Of a stretch of 64,000 bases of DNA, positions 11,701 to 22,452 are shown one piece after another (position 1 is the first letter of the stretch; each line of letters opens with the position of its first letter). The notes below the pieces were generated by a model that did no database searches, was not told the DNA's origin, and saw only the letters and a program-made list of their open reading frames with translations. The stretch is from Bursaphelenchus xylophilus (Eukaryota; Nematoda; Chromadorea; Rhabditida; Aphelenchoididae), in assembly GCA_904066235.2 (NCBI GenBank), contig CAJFCV020000006.1:5208001-5272000 (forward strand), given 5' to 3'. Made by a program: the position numbers and the translations under genes.

Positions 11701-11861
11701 TCTTTTGGACGACTCTTTCGATCATCATTATTGTAGCTACAGTAATTTTAATGGTAACTTCGTTGAGATTGTTCTTCAGGTATCATTACTTTGCCGAATA
11801 TCGGCTTGCAAAAGGGGGAGAGGGCAAGAAATTGCTAATTAAGAATGTTAGAAGGGTTTGA
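8795..11861 (+). CDS. membrane-anchored type-B carboxylesterase / cholinesterase-like protein
   Basis: Alpha/beta-hydrolase of the cholinesterase/neuroligin superfamily. Seven exons: 8795-8914, 9439-9636, 10146-10350, 10420-10652, 10728-10901, 10993-11389 and 11449-11861; 579 aa. Signal peptide MLLIYFLFVLGVGS, family signature DEDCLYLNIW, oxyanion-hole motif HGGGF, nucleophile elbow GNSAGA with Ser about 203, candidate acidic residue in TTTEEM (about 321-322), and catalytic His in STFHANDLTYLIG (about 400). All triad positions are filled, so catalytic activity is possible, unlike in neuroligins. A C-terminal transmembrane helix (IFWTTLSIIIIVATVILM) and a short basic tail make it a type I membrane protein with an extracellular esterase domain. 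Substrate unknown; a role in surface hydrolysis or adhesion is inferred. A possible polyadenylation signal, AATAAA, lies near 12003. Confidence 0.9.
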
Positions 11862-12593
11862 TCTTGAGATTTCATTGTGTTGCAATAGGAACTATGATAT
11901 CAAAAGTTTCGGATTTGGAAGTGAAAATAAGCTGTTTAACATGTCCTAGGAATGAAAATGATACATTAATTTTGGTTGTATATAATGTAAAATTTGCTGT
12001 CTAATAAACTAATAATTAATGACGTCATCGTGGTAATCTAATGTAAATTTACTATTAAATATGCTGATTTCAACTTTTTGCCGTGTTAATTTCAAATTAT
12101 CCAAAAAATTTAACTCATTAGAAATCTGTTGTTAGACTTTTACCGCTTACTTTGCACAGAAAATATTTCTTGTGCTACCTCCTGACTCGGCCGCTCTTTC
12201 AATTCTTTCTGAAAAGGCAAATACCCGTTTACCCTCTGGGCATTTTCTCATCTATTGCTTCCTCACCCACCGTGTTTTCTTCCACGCCTATATTCTATTC
12301 TTTTCTTGCTCCCAATTTTCTAAAATTACTCCCTAAATTCTCTTGCCATGCTAGCAAAATTTTCTTGTTAAAAAGTTACTGGCCAAACCAAAGAACTTAC
12401 CCTCTCAAGCCAAAGAACACGAACACTAATATCCCGCTTTCGGCCGCTTTTTTATGGCTTCAAGAACCACTAGAAGAGAGGGCGGAGGAGGAGGAGACGA
12501 CAGGAGAAAAAGCCGAGCTTTTATTTCGAAAGTTGCTGTTCTCTGCTTTAAATGATGCCATTCTGATAAATCTTGGCCTTATTTTTATGCATA
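11862..12593. other. intergenic region between esterase and MFSD8-like gene
   Basis: Contains the esterase 3' end and the pyrimidine-rich upstream region of the transporter gene. A plus-strand frame from 12152 lacks domain content and overlaps the 5' region; I treat it as non-coding. Confidence 0.55.
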
Positions 12594-14505
12594 ATGAAAG
12601 CGGCCGAAACCTCTGCAGCTCATGTGGAGGATGAGAATGTGGCGAGCGTCTTGAACTTGGCGAAAAGGTCGGTCCAAACTGATTGGCGCTCGATCTACGT
12701 CACTTCGCTGTTGGCTTTTTGCGTCGCCGCTCAATTCAGCTTGTATTTCAGTTCGTTGTGGCCGTTCTTGCAATTGGTAAGCTCTGTGAAGTCGCTAGAA
12801 GCTTCTTTGCTTCCTAAAGTCTTTATTTTGGCTTCAAGTTTGTTTATTTTCCTGAAATAATCCGTCAAGGCCGTCATTGTTCTATTTTCAGCTTGATTCC
12901 ACCATCTCCGAGAATTTCTTTGGTTATGTCGTCGGAGCCTACAGTTTTGGTCAGATCATTGCCTCCCCTTTGGTCGGATTTTTGTCCAATAAATTGGGCC
13001 AAATCCGCCTTCCATTGTATGCAAATTTAACCTGCATGTTCATTGGAAATGCGATCTATTTCAATTTGGAAAACTTTTCTTTTGGCCGAAGATACTGGCT
13101 TGTGCTTTGCCGATTGATTACTGGATTTGGAAGCAGTAGTATTAGCTTGTTAAAGGCTTATACGACGACAGCCAGTGTTACAAAAGATCGATCAAGAGCG
13201 TTGGCATTCGTTACAGGGGGAGTGGCCTTGGGAATGACAATGGGGCCGAGTAAGTAGGGATATAAAAAAGACGTTCAAAGAAATAAGCGGAAGCAGGAAG
13301 AGGGTACTAGTCATGGGTCTATTTTTACTGTATTATTATTAAAATCATATTTTTTTCCAGCATTCCAACTCCTTTTCATCCCCTTGGATTACCCTGGCTT
13401 TCATTTCCTCGGCATTTTCAAAGTGAATATGTACACAGCCCCCGCTTACATGGCCTGCTGTATGAATTTGTTCTGTGCTCTGATCACCAAGAAATTCTTT
13501 GTTGAAAATTATGCAGGGATAGTGACCTCTGAAGATGGAGAAAAGGTCAGATTGCCTCCCTTTGACAAGAAGGCAATCGTTGTTTGTCACATGACAAGAT
13601 TCGCGCAGATTCTGGTCAATTCGAATATGGAAACGTAAGGACATAAAATTAAAAATTTTTTATTTCTTACAATTTTAGGTTAGGATCCCCATTGGTTATG
13701 GCCATGTTTGCTTGGTCACGCCACGAAGCCGTTGAATACATCGCTGCAGCGCAAGTTGTAATGAGTTTTCTGGCATTTTTGACTTACCTGGCATTCATTG
13801 TGTTCAAGCCTGAGAGATTGTAAGTTCGTTTTGTTCTGTTTTACCACCATCTTTTTCCATTTTCAGTATGAGTTTCCGGCTTGGCTGCCTTTTGTCGCTG
13901 GTTGGCCTTATAATTTTCCATCTTCTCACGATTTCTTGGCCATTTCTTCCGGGCCAGATCCAAACTTTTCATCAGAGTAACCTCACAGAGACCGAGCAAA
14001 TTGGATGCAACAGTGCCAGGTTTACTTGGTGCGACACTCTGAAGCCAGTGAATGTGGCTGTTTTCTTCGGAAGTTACATTTTGATTGTGGGAACTGCATT
14101 TCCCAATGTAAATATTTGTTTGAACACTCTTTTCTCGAAGATTATTGGGCCCAGAAGACAAGGGACGCAACAAGGATGGTTGCAGGTGTCCGGGGCATTG
14201 GCCAGAATGTTTGGCCCAGTTGTGGCAAGGTAAGATCACGATTGCCTACCGTAAATCTGAATTTTCATCATTTTGATTTTAAAAATACGCATGACTACAA
14301 TGACATTTTTAGTAACGTCTACTCAACCTACGGTCCTCAGTACGCTTGGGGAGTTGTGATCGCGGTAATTGGACTTGTCTTATCTCTTTGGATCGTGTTT
14401 TTCGAACGCATGGTGCCCCTACAAATACCCAAAGAAGAGCATAAAGAATTGAATCGACCGCCGTCAGATGAAATTACCAAAAGTTTGACTTCAAGTAGCA
14501 CTTAA
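12594..14505 (+). CDS. MFSD8/CLN7-type major facilitator transporter
   Basis: Multi-pass transporter related to human MFSD8 (CLN7), an endolysosomal membrane protein. Six exons: 12594-12776, 12892-13249, 13361-13634, 13679-13819, 13867-14229 and 14313-14505; 503 aa, near the family length. The N-terminal half has the MFS pattern YSFGQIIASPLVGFLSNKLGQ and LCRLITGFGSSSISLLKAY. The C-terminal half carries the MFSD8-like block GPRRQGTQQGWLQVSGALAR just before the last helices. About 12 hydrophobic segments can be seen. It starts at ATG 12594, after which a cytosolic acidic stretch precedes TM1. Expected in lysosomes, with a role in ion or solute flux inferred from the family. It sits on the same strand as the esterase, 730 bases downstream, with no operon-like spacing. 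Confidence 0.9.
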
Positions 14506-15062
14506 TTATACTGCAATATTGACTTATACACTGTAGATCCATGGTTATTTTTACAGATAATGATTGAATTCTTTCTCATTTTCTCTGGAATCTCTTATCC
14601 TGTGCTATCTCTCACTTCATCGGGTTGTAAAGCTTTCCATATAAGGCTCAAAGAATGTTAATGTCCTTCGAAGAAATCATCTCGGTCTTACTTACAACAT
14701 TAGTCACAAATTGTCATAGATCTTGCTAGATTATGCAATATCGGGTTTTATATCGATCTTGAATAAAATTTAGACTTTAAGAAAGCTACAGTAAGACGTT
14801 CAGATTTTTATAAAAGCTTTGAAAAGGTTTGAATTTTCTACAACACATTCCAGATTTTTAGGTGGTTGCTCTTCAAAAAAATGAAAATTTTTTGATACTT
14901 GCCAGCAGAGAATGTGTTGAAAATGTCAGAAATGACAGTGTGACATAAAGTTTCGCTTTTTAACTTTTCAAGGATTAAAATTGGAATATTCAAATTTTCA
15001 AAAATAAATTTCATTGATCTCCCAAAAACTGGTGGTTCATTCCATTCCCGGTTTTTCTCAAC
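14506..15062. other. AT-rich intergenic gap
   Basis: No supported gene. The minus-strand open frame covering part of it and the next gene is the antisense of the exons at 15063-15234 plus AT-rich flank. Confidence 0.55.
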
Positions 15063-15979
15063 ATGCGCAAAGCAAATTTCTTGGCCGACAAAAACAGTCG
15101 GATATTCCAGTTGAGAAAAAAAAGAGTCTTCAGTTTGGTCCACAAGATGATTAACATCAAAAATGAATATAATCGGAAGAAAGAGGACATCGAGAGAGAA
15201 GAATGCTTTGGGAGAGGCTATGACCTTGAGAATGGTAAGGTATTTTGAAGTTTTTCGATAATTCATAGCAGTCATTTGGGCTTAGATATAATTTTTTTGC
15301 AGAAAAGCATGTCACACTTGATGGAATTGGCAATGTTGAAGACAAATCGAGCGGAATGTTGCCGTTAATTGAAGAAGTTGACGAAACAGAGGATCAGGAA
15401 GAGATCATGGGGGAAAAGAAAAAAACTGTAGGTCGTAATTATAGATTTTTTACGAATTTTCGGAAAATGGGTTAAGTGTTTCTCTCAGAGACTTTGCGCC
15501 CAAACTTATCAATATTTAGGGTCTACGGTTTTCAATTTTTTAATCTGATTTCCGCAGAAATCCCGATGTGTGAACGTAAACTTGGCCATGGGTCATTTGA
15601 TCACGGAATATGCAAAAAAGATGATTAATGTGATCGACGAAGTCATGGATTCCCAGCAGATGTCTTCCTTCCCGGCTGTCAGAGACTACGCTTCAAAAGA
15701 GGTAAAATACGCGTTTTTTTTATACTTTAGCCACCAGATGTCCCAGAGTAATACAATCATTTTAGCTGAAGTTTTGGGGCGATTTGATGGAAGAAAAATC
15801 AATCTATGGCAAAGAGTAAGCATCGATTAAAAATTTAATTAATGTATGACATTTTGGTGTCAACAATTCAAATTTTAGTGGTTTGTTCCTCTGCAGACGA
15901 TGTATCAAAGTTATGCGACAAGGAGCTCGCCCTGGAAGTCATTGTCAGCCCTGATCCCACTGGATTTCACACATATTAG
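15063..15979 (+). CDS. small orphan gene, charged protein
   Basis: Exons 15063-15234, 15303-15427, 15558-15701 and 15766-15815 join in phase with good GT-AG sites; an in-frame stop lies upstream of ATG 15063. The first exon is rich in Lys/Arg/Glu, the second is strongly acidic, and the third is predicted helical (NLAMGHLITEYAKKMINVI). The last exon is unclear. Joining at 15879 keeps the phase and stops at 15954. The frame with more natural codons (SKLCDKELALEV) stops at TAG 15977-15979 but needs a different phase, so either a junction is wrong or the gene is damaged. I do not recognise a family. A palindromic MITE-like element begins 92 bases downstream. Confidence 0.55.
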
Positions 15980-16070
15980 CCTGATCTTACATTTGATTCC
16001 AGAAGGTGCCTTCAAAAAATCTGAATTTTCTGGTTTCCTCAATAAAACTACTGGCAGTTCTCTTGAAGTA

Positions 16071-16703
16071 CAGGGTCTTACAAAAAACGTGAAGGAAAGT
16101 GGAAGGCTATAACTTCCGGCGGAGGCAGCGCAGAGACTTCGTATTTGAAATATGTATTTTTAAAAGACATAAGTTTTTGTCTACGAAATAAAAAGCTTTT
16201 AAAGTGCAAACTGAGGTCGCTACAACCTTCTGAAGTAGACGCATCTCTACCCCGAAAACCAGGTTTTTTTCGGTTGAAAATGATCGAGAAATTTCGGACT
16301 TCGTCGGTTGAAAATCACCAGGAAATGTTAGATTTTTTGGGGGTTTCTTGATATAGTCTTTAAGAAAACGTCGACAAAATTGCAAGTGTTGGCACTTTCC
16401 TCCTCTTTTTCAACATCACCCATATCATACCCCCCAAAAAATCCGACATTTCCTGGTGATTTTAAACCGAAAAAGTCCGAAATTTTTCGATCATTTTCAA
16501 CCGAAAAAAACCTGGTGTTCGGGGTAGAGATGCCTCTACTTCAGAAAGTCGTAGCGACCGCATTCTGCACTTTAAAAGCTTTTTATTTTGTAGACAAAAA
16601 CTTATGTCTTTTAAAAATACATATTTCAAATACGAAGTCTCTGCGCCGCCTCCGCCGGAAGTTATAGCCTTCCACTTTCCTTCACGTTTTTTGTAAGACC
16701 CTG
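16071..16703. mobile_element. palindromic MITE-like element with long inverted arms
   Basis: The ends are CAGGGTCTTACAAAAAACG and its reverse complement, flanked by TA on both sides (16069-16070 and 16704-16705), as expected for Tc1/mariner-type insertion. Two arms of roughly 270 bases are inverted copies with few differences, separated by about 80 bases of spacer (about 16350-16430). No transposase frame is present; the similar open frames in the two arms on opposite strands are simply the same sequence. Assignment to the Tc1/mariner group rests on the TA duplication only. Confidence 0.85.
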
Positions 16704-18286
16704 TAGTCTTTTATTTCTTCAATGTTTGCAAGTTCTGTGAATAAACCTAATTTATGTATGCCTTTCGTTTATTCCATTAGCCTAAAGGGATTTCCTCGAA
16801 AATCCAAAGTTTAAGGGCCAAAAAACGAAAAGCTGGAGGTCTTTTCGTATTACGAAGTCTGAGGATACAAACGCGTGCAATGTGCGTTACTTTTTAAAAG
16901 AAGTTCTTTTGTATCGAAGAACATTTATGGGTCAAAAATAATATAAAATCTACTCCGTCTGATATCCCCATCTATTTTTTATTTCGAACTTATTTTTACC
17001 CATTTTTCTTATTACAAATTTATGAGCCAAAATTGTCGTGAATCCATCTTTTTATTTACACAATTTTGAACTCAAAAAAATTTTATGGTGACCGTAATCT
17101 GCAGTAATCCTTTTTCTTAGCCTCAGATATAATTTAAAAATTTTTTTAGAAGGATGTCCCTTAATTCTGTGTCCCCTGAAAGGCAGTAAATCCTGTGTCA
17201 TTAAAAACGTTTCTGGTTTAAAACGGCTCAAAAAGAGAGATAACTTTCCACTGGAAACCATCGGACCGAAAGTAAAAAAAAACTTGTAGGGGGAGTGTAA
17301 GTAACTGAAACCGCGGGACTTGTCGATTTCGGTGTTCATCTGCCGGAAGCCCGAGGGTTTTTACTTGTTTTCCCGGCCTTCCACAAAGATTACGGCTTAA
17401 AACGGGGTTTTTGGGGTACTCAAGCGAGTGGATGTCGAGTTTGAGATGTTTTGGTCAGCCGAGAGATGACTTCTGGGTTGTTATGGATTCTGAGGCGGGA
17501 AAAACTGGGTCGACGTCGATTTTTTGCTCTATAATTTTTGTAAGGCCAATTTGAAGCTAATTTATTTAAGTCAAAAATTGTAAAATTTCGTATCAAGATT
17601 GAATAAAAATTCAAAAATTTTTGTTTACTTACAATTAATGCTTGTTTGCCGAACTTGTCGTCACTTCAACCTGAACTCACAACTATTTTTAAATTTCCCT
17701 TTTCCGCGTCAAGGCCCTCTCAAATTCCCCTTACCTGCTCTTACTATAATTACAACATCTTTATAAAAGGTCAAAAAATATTTTGTATTTGAAATCCCTT
17801 AGGCGTTCCTAATTTTTGGCTCCAACACTTAGGTCTCCTAATCGACCATCTTTGCCGTTGAAGCGAAAGTTCCCGTGAGCCACGTGAAATGTCACCATAC
17901 TCGTCATAAGTATAACATAATATGGCGTTGTTTGTTTAACCTCGTGCTTGTTTGAACCTTAAAATACATGGGGGAGTCCTGTAAATTGATTTGTAACGGG
18001 TGTCTTAAAAGTGCAGATTCGGGGAATGATTTTTGAACGGTTGAGTCTGGGATTTGATGAAAAACGATGCCAAAAGTTTGATAAAAGCTATAGGGGGATT
18101 GTTAAAATGATTTGTGATGGAACTGGGCGTGAATACCATATGTTGAACCCTGTTCCTTTGTCTGTTCCATTCGAGGCTTGTATTTTACCCCCTTTATATA
18201 AATATAGATCCACTTAACTCCATATGCATTAACATTCCTCCCGATTACTGCCCCTGATCCGTTTTAATAGCTCATCAGAGATCATA

Positions 18287-18299
18287 GCCCCTGAGGGCA
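18287..18299. promoter_or_regulatory. AP-2-type palindrome
   Basis: GCCCCTGAGGGCA closely matches the animal TFAP2 consensus GCCC-N3-GGGC. It lies in the gene-poor region. Function is inferred from the motif only. Confidence 0.4.
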
Positions 18300-19610
18300 T
18301 GCGGCTCTGATGCGAGCATGACATCCCCTAAATACATTGGCGGTTCCATCTTTTTGCAAGAGCAGTCGATAAACGAATAATAGACCTTAATGGGGCGTTC
18401 GTCATAAGGGATTCTTGAAAGCTTCTTTTGTTCCGCCGCAGGCCCTGAGGACATAATTCAATTCCAACGTTTAATGGCTCACTTTCCACCGGTCCTCTAT
18501 ATTACGGGTTCTTTGAAACATCAGGAAACATGCTCTTTACTTTCGACATCAGGAAAAAACGGAAATCTGAAGGGAGCCGAAGGGAGATGGATAATATTAC
18601 TTACAACTGAGGAGGAGGGGCAAGTTTAAGGACCTGTTTTGACCATTTGTAGGGAACAGTAAAAAGTTAAGTTTTATTTAATTGCTAGGCAACCTTAACC
18701 TTTGTCTTATGTATTGTCAAAAATGAGGATAAGAGATGGCAACTTTGAAGAATTAAGAATTGTAAGATTTGTGCTGCGATCTCTAAAACGCATGCTTCAT
18801 TAAAATGTTAGATGAGGTTACTTGGGGCTCTTGCAACGCTCGGAGACAGAATTTTTTTACTTATATTATACAAGAAGTGAAGAGCCAGAGGAGACTCTAA
18901 ATATTTTATCCAGAATTCACTGTCAAATTTTCGCGCAGTCAATTATTCCTTCACGTTTTGTCAGCATGGCGAAAAATCTTTTGTCCTAGAGCAGTCTAGC
19001 CGAAATCTTTATAAACGTTCATCAAAAACAAAGCACCAAGCTCTTTCGTGCTGCAAAAAATTATTTTTTGATGACTGAACCCTTCAAATCTTTAGCCTCT
19101 ACCGTTTTTCTAATTTTATGGCTCCCAATTAACTGGCTACACTAATTTCACTCCATTTTATCGCTTGTTCAATCTTTATCTCCCTTAATTCACCGCTTTT
19201 GTTCTGCTAACAGCGTTTGAACTAGACAAAAAACATCTTTATATGGGCCTTCTTCATGTTGTATTATCTTTAACCTTTCGAAAAAACTTATTTTAGTTAT
19301 TGTCTGGAGATATTTTTTTGCAATTTTTGAATTGAAAAAACAGATTCAAGCAGCCTTATAAATGGTAGTGTTACAAATCCGTTCCACGTTTTTTTTCACG
19401 CGCCCAATTGTTTCCGGAGGGCGAGGGAAGTTGTTGTCTACATCATAAACAGAAGATAAGCTGCTTTTTCCGGCATTTTTTCTTGTCAAGAACTCGAATA
19501 CTGATGACTATTACTGCTTACAAGAAAGTCAAAAAATGTTCTCCAAACTTATGAGCGCTATTCAGGTTCAAACTGGGAGAAAAAGTTTTTGACCTCAGGG
19601 CCGAAGAGTT

Positions 19611-19645
19611 GGTCCCTTCTATTGAGATGCTCAATAGAAGGGACC
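19611..19645. repeat. perfect 16-bp inverted repeat with 3-base loop
   Basis: GGTCCCTTCTATTGAG is followed by ATG and then its exact reverse complement. Pairing does not extend clearly beyond the arms. It could be a structural element or a remnant of a small transposon; the stem is short for a microRNA precursor. Confidence 0.85.
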
Positions 19646-19999
19646 AGCGGGATACTGTAGATTTTTTCTGCTTTTTTGGTGTTTTGTCATTTTTTTAATT
19701 GAATTCAAAGAATTCAAAAGATGGAGACCAAATTGTCGAAAACATTTTTAAATATGAAATAGCGAAGGGAAGCGTTCACAATTTTTTTTTGGAAAATTTG
19801 AGTCGACCGAGATTTCAACCATCTTTTAGAACAGTTATTAAAGAAATAAGGAGAGTAACTTTGACTCCCACATCTTTAGATCTTTCTACGAACACCGTTC
19901 TCCTTTCGAATCGCCATAAATCTGATGATTTCCGTCTTCTGACTGGGCCAATAGTCGAATTCGTTTCTGTTTTGTTCGCTACACTCTCTGCTGGAGAAC

Positions 20000-20011
20000 G
20001 CCCTCAGGGCA
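20000..20011. promoter_or_regulatory. AP-2-type palindrome
   Basis: GCCCTCAGGGCA is an exact GCCC-N3-GGGC palindrome in non-coding DNA. Confidence 0.4.
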
Positions 20012-22439
20012 CTTGAGGAACTTTTGGGAACGGTAAACTCTTCTCCTTCTTCTTCTCTCCCCTTAAGTGGGCAATTCGATTATTTTCTGTTTCAAATTCC
20101 CGCACTCAAAAACTGACTTAATTATGAGTTCAAAGGGAGAACTCGGCCTGTGCCGGAGGGGATAGGCCTGCAGGGCGTACGGGTTTTAACCGTATTAACC
20201 TTTGAGTTGGGGGTCTTTTTAAATATTGGAGGCTGTGGGGAGAAACTCGAGACAAAATTGGGGAGGAATAATTTTTACAGTAATTTTCTTTGATCGCAAA
20301 CACGAAAAAAGTAGTTTGGAAATATATTTTTACTGATTCTGCAAAAAATTGACCTTTTCTTATAAAACATTGCAAAAATTTTATTTTTGAATTTATCGGC
20401 TATCAAAGCACTGGTTAAAATTGTCATTGCTCAATATGCGCCGTATGCAAAAAAAAGAGGAGATCTATAAGTTTTAATTCAAATTCTTGGCATAGACGCG
20501 AGCAATAACACTTTTTCCATTTTTATTTTTATTTTTTTTAAATAAATCTAAATAATTATTGAAAACGGCTCTAAATAGTGCATCCCACATAGATCAGTCT
20601 GAGCTCATCTTCATTCCGGCTTGATTATTTTATTTTATACTTTGATATTATTAATTTGAAAAAAGTGGAGAAACAAATTGAAAAAGATGAAGTCATGGCT
20701 TTCCCATCTCTGCCCTCAGGCTATTATTTGCTTCAGGACTTAAAAAACCAATTTGACCTTCTTTTGCTCAGTAAACAACAGCATCGCGATACTACTTTTC
20801 AAAACGTAAACGAATTGTTTTGATATCAAAATAATATAAAATGAATCAAGCCTTGATCTATTTATTTTTTGTCTTCCAAATCTTTTTTCATTCCATGGAG
20901 GAGATCAAGATTGATCTGTCTAATGCCTTGGATTTTATTTTTGTCATCAGCTCATCCTTTAATTTTCGTATAAAATGTCCTACCAATTACTAAAATTAAG
21001 ACTTTCAGAAGTGTTTACAAGGTGATGATTTTATGCAAATGAAATTAGCGTTATCCTGGCAGAGGAAAAAAGGGATTTACATCCAAATTTATTTTTAACG
21101 AAAAACACAAGCAAAGGGCAGGGAATGGAAAGGACTGGAAGATGTCACGGACTTTCCCAATCTGCGTTTTGACGCCCAGATTTTTCTGGACTCTTTATTA
21201 GGTGCTTCGAGTCAGTTTTCCTATTTAGGTAGTTATTGAAATTAGTTTTAGAAAAATTAATTTTCAAAGTTCGAAAATATGCACATTATGACACTTTTCT
21301 GTCATAAGTCGTTGTCATAATCTTTTTAAATTTCTGTGGAAAAGATCAGTGCACCATTAATTCCGGAAAACTTACAAAATTGGCGCGGTTGCGATATTGA
21401 ACGGCTGAAATACCGTCAATGTTTAACCTGGAAATGTCAAAAATTGACGAACCAATCAGCACTCTTCAAGCTAAAAATACTAATCAGTTTGGGAAGGCTA
21501 ATTGTGAGCGAAAAAGCCTAAATGCCAAGTTTTATCAAATGACTGGCTTTTTCTTTAAAACAGCGTTTTTAACGGAAATATCGCCATCGTCTCATGGATG
21601 AGATAATCAAATTAGCTTTAAGATTTTTTTCAGAATAAACAGCTTTTGGTAATTTAGTTAAGAAATTATTATTGGTGAAGACATCCCAGACAATTTTCAT
21701 TTTATACTCTAAAAAAGAGCTCGACAAAACTGGGTCTTCTGCTTTCTTCTTGAAACATGGTTCATTCGAAAGAATAGTAAAAAATGATAAAAGGATCACC
21801 TTTTACTTGTTGCCAATCCTGCCATGTTTTTCTAAGTTCCCAGTTATGTTTTGGACTCTTTATTTCTGTCAGCGAGCCTGACTTTTTGTATGGCAATGGT
21901 CACCTATGACATGAAACGCTTCAGTTTATTTATATCAGTGTAATTTCCGTTAGAATAAAGTAAGCCGAAAAATAAAAAAATACTCGCTAGGCAGCACAAG
22001 GGTTTTCCAAGTCTTTGTAAACTTATTCAGGACATTGCTGACTTTCTGTTTTTGACTACATTTACACTCTTTAACACCTTGTTTGCAAGTTGGAAAAACA
22101 TTTTGTTTTTCCTTCCATGTATTTTTGTCTAGAATCTGCACCTTTGTCCTTTCTGAAAGACTTAAAACCCCCTCCCCCATTAGTCACAAATTTGCATATT
22201 TAATGCACGTTCAAACTGTATTCTTTTCATTTGAAATTTTGATTATTTGGGTCTGTCAGACCAATCTTAGTCCCTGCAGCGTCTCCTGTTTTGTCGTATC
22301 TTCAAGGTGTCACCGAAAATCTTCTTTTTTTTGCTACACTTCTAATTTCTCGTACTTTTTGCAAAACCAAAAAAAACATTTTGAGGATCCGTTTTTTAGA
22401 AATTCTGCACGAGATTTGGAAAGAAGGTTGTTGGACTTG

Positions 22440-22452
22440 TGCCCTCAGGGCA
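22440..22452. promoter_or_regulatory. AP-2-type palindrome, full 13-mer
   Basis: TGCCCTCAGGGCA is a complete 13-base palindrome (except the central base) matching the TFAP2 consensus, in the gene-poor region. Confidence 0.45.

Noticed and set aside
12152..12634. 160-codon plus frame before the MFSD8-like gene
   Set aside because: It ends out of frame over the true first exon and shows no domain or splice structure.
16107..16667. Two similar frames on opposite strands
   Set aside because: They are the two inverted arms of one palindromic element, not duplicate genes.
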